Of a stretch of 64,000 nucleotides of DNA, positions 63,775-64,000 are shown piece after piece; positions within the stretch are counted from its first letter, which is position 1, and every line of letters starts with the position of its first letter. The notes beneath the pieces are model-generated. The model had not been told where the DNA came from. It saw only the letters and a list, made by a program, of their open reading frames with translations, and did not search any database. Source of the DNA: Ligilactobacillus pabuli (GTDB lineage: Bacteria; Bacillota; Bacilli; Lactobacillales; Lactobacillaceae); contig NZ_BQXH01000006.1 of the NCBI RefSeq assembly GCF_022836475.1, positions 54,940-118,939 of the forward strand, written 5' to 3'. Position numbers and translations under genes: made by a program.

Positions 63775-63906
63775 TTAAATATGTTTTAATGAGCCATTAA
63801 AAATCTTTTCCGTGACGATTTTTCTTAAAGCTCGCTTATTTACTTTTCCCGTTCCGCTTAATGGGAATTCTTGGGTAAAATAATAGACGGAAAATTCAAG
63901 TCTAAG
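63775..63906 (-). pseudogene. 3' remnant of an AMP-forming acyl-CoA synthetase/ligase
   Basis: A 43-codon minus-strand stub without a start reads FSVYYFTQEFPLSGTGKV then NKRALRKIV to TAA at 63777-63775. This is the C-terminal A10 region of ANL-superfamily ligases, including the catalytic Lys in GTGK. An in-frame stop at 63909-63907 and loss of similarity upstream show that the rest of the gene is missing. It abuts a GC-rich repeat-like sequence at the window edge. Confidence 0.75.
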
Positions 63907-63950
63907 TTAGCCACTCTCACATATCATTTATCACATTAGTAGCTTAGTAC

Positions 63951-64000
63951 AGCTCGGTGGGGAGGGAGAAAGGCTTGAGCCGGGAGGCGAAGGCCTTTCT
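63951..64000. repeat. G-rich hairpin sequence at window edge
   Basis: AGAAAGGC (63967-63974) pairs with GCCTTTCT (63993-64000), with GGTGGGGAGGGAG before it. Composition is unlike the neighbours. It continues beyond the window, so its nature is unresolved; possibly another dispersed element. Confidence 0.4.

Overview
The window looks like chromosome from a low-GC member of the Lactobacillaceae. It carries a glycerol pathway of the glpK-glpO-glpF type, PTS-dependent dihydroxyacetone kinase, pyruvate formate-lyase, LytSR-LrgAB, an Apf-like LysM protein, CcpA-type (cre-like) sites and strong AGGAGG ribosome binding sites. I cannot name the genus from sequence alone. There are no rRNA or tRNA genes, prophages, transposases or CRISPR arrays.

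Layout. 0-6 kb: an Eis-like acetyltransferase, then a GntR-PTS EIIC-DUF3284-MupG sugar operon whose EIIC gene is frameshifted. 6-13 kb: glycerol catabolism (glpK, glpO, glpF, dhaKLM) with cre-like sites. 13-20 kb: ElaA, YitT, a quinone oxidoreductase, YaaA, an MgtA-type ATPase and a RelBE-like toxin-antitoxin pair. 20-25 kb: two paralogous OppA-type lipoproteins, each behind a matching leader with a 24-codon cysteine-rich peptide and an attenuator. 25-38 kb: a cyclic-di-GMP and exopolysaccharide block. It has two GGDEF proteins (one frameshifted), an unusual FAD oxidoreductase, an EAL protein and a six-gene BcsA/BcsB-like synthesis operon that ends in a degenerate GGDEF protein keeping only the inhibitory-site motif. 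38-50 kb: nucleoside transporter, split ThrE exporter, thioesterase, orphan metal-binding lipoprotein behind a Zur-like palindrome, LysM protein, D-hydroxyacid dehydrogenase, lrgAB and lytSR. 50-58 kb: a tandem structured-repeat array, nucleobase permease, pflBA and purA. 58-64 kb: ABC-2 exporter, two small membrane proteins, HAD phosphatase, a frameshifted AraC regulator, an AEC transporter and the 3' stub of an AMP-forming acyl-CoA ligase.

Three things cut across the region. (1) A dispersed ~119-bp structured element (5' end ACAGAGCGGAGTGA, 3' end CAGCTCGACTA) recurs at a dozen or more sites. It usually lies directly behind a stop codon and in the sense of the upstream gene, and it sometimes supplies the last codons and the stop. 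Its stems covary between copies. (2) The duplicated poly-cysteine leader attenuators predict that the two OppA-like proteins respond to cysteine supply. (3) The c-di-GMP genes form a complete make-break-sense circuit next to the polysaccharide machinery they probably control. Three genes have single-base frameshifts, two of them in homopolymers, so either sequencing indels or recent decay must be considered.
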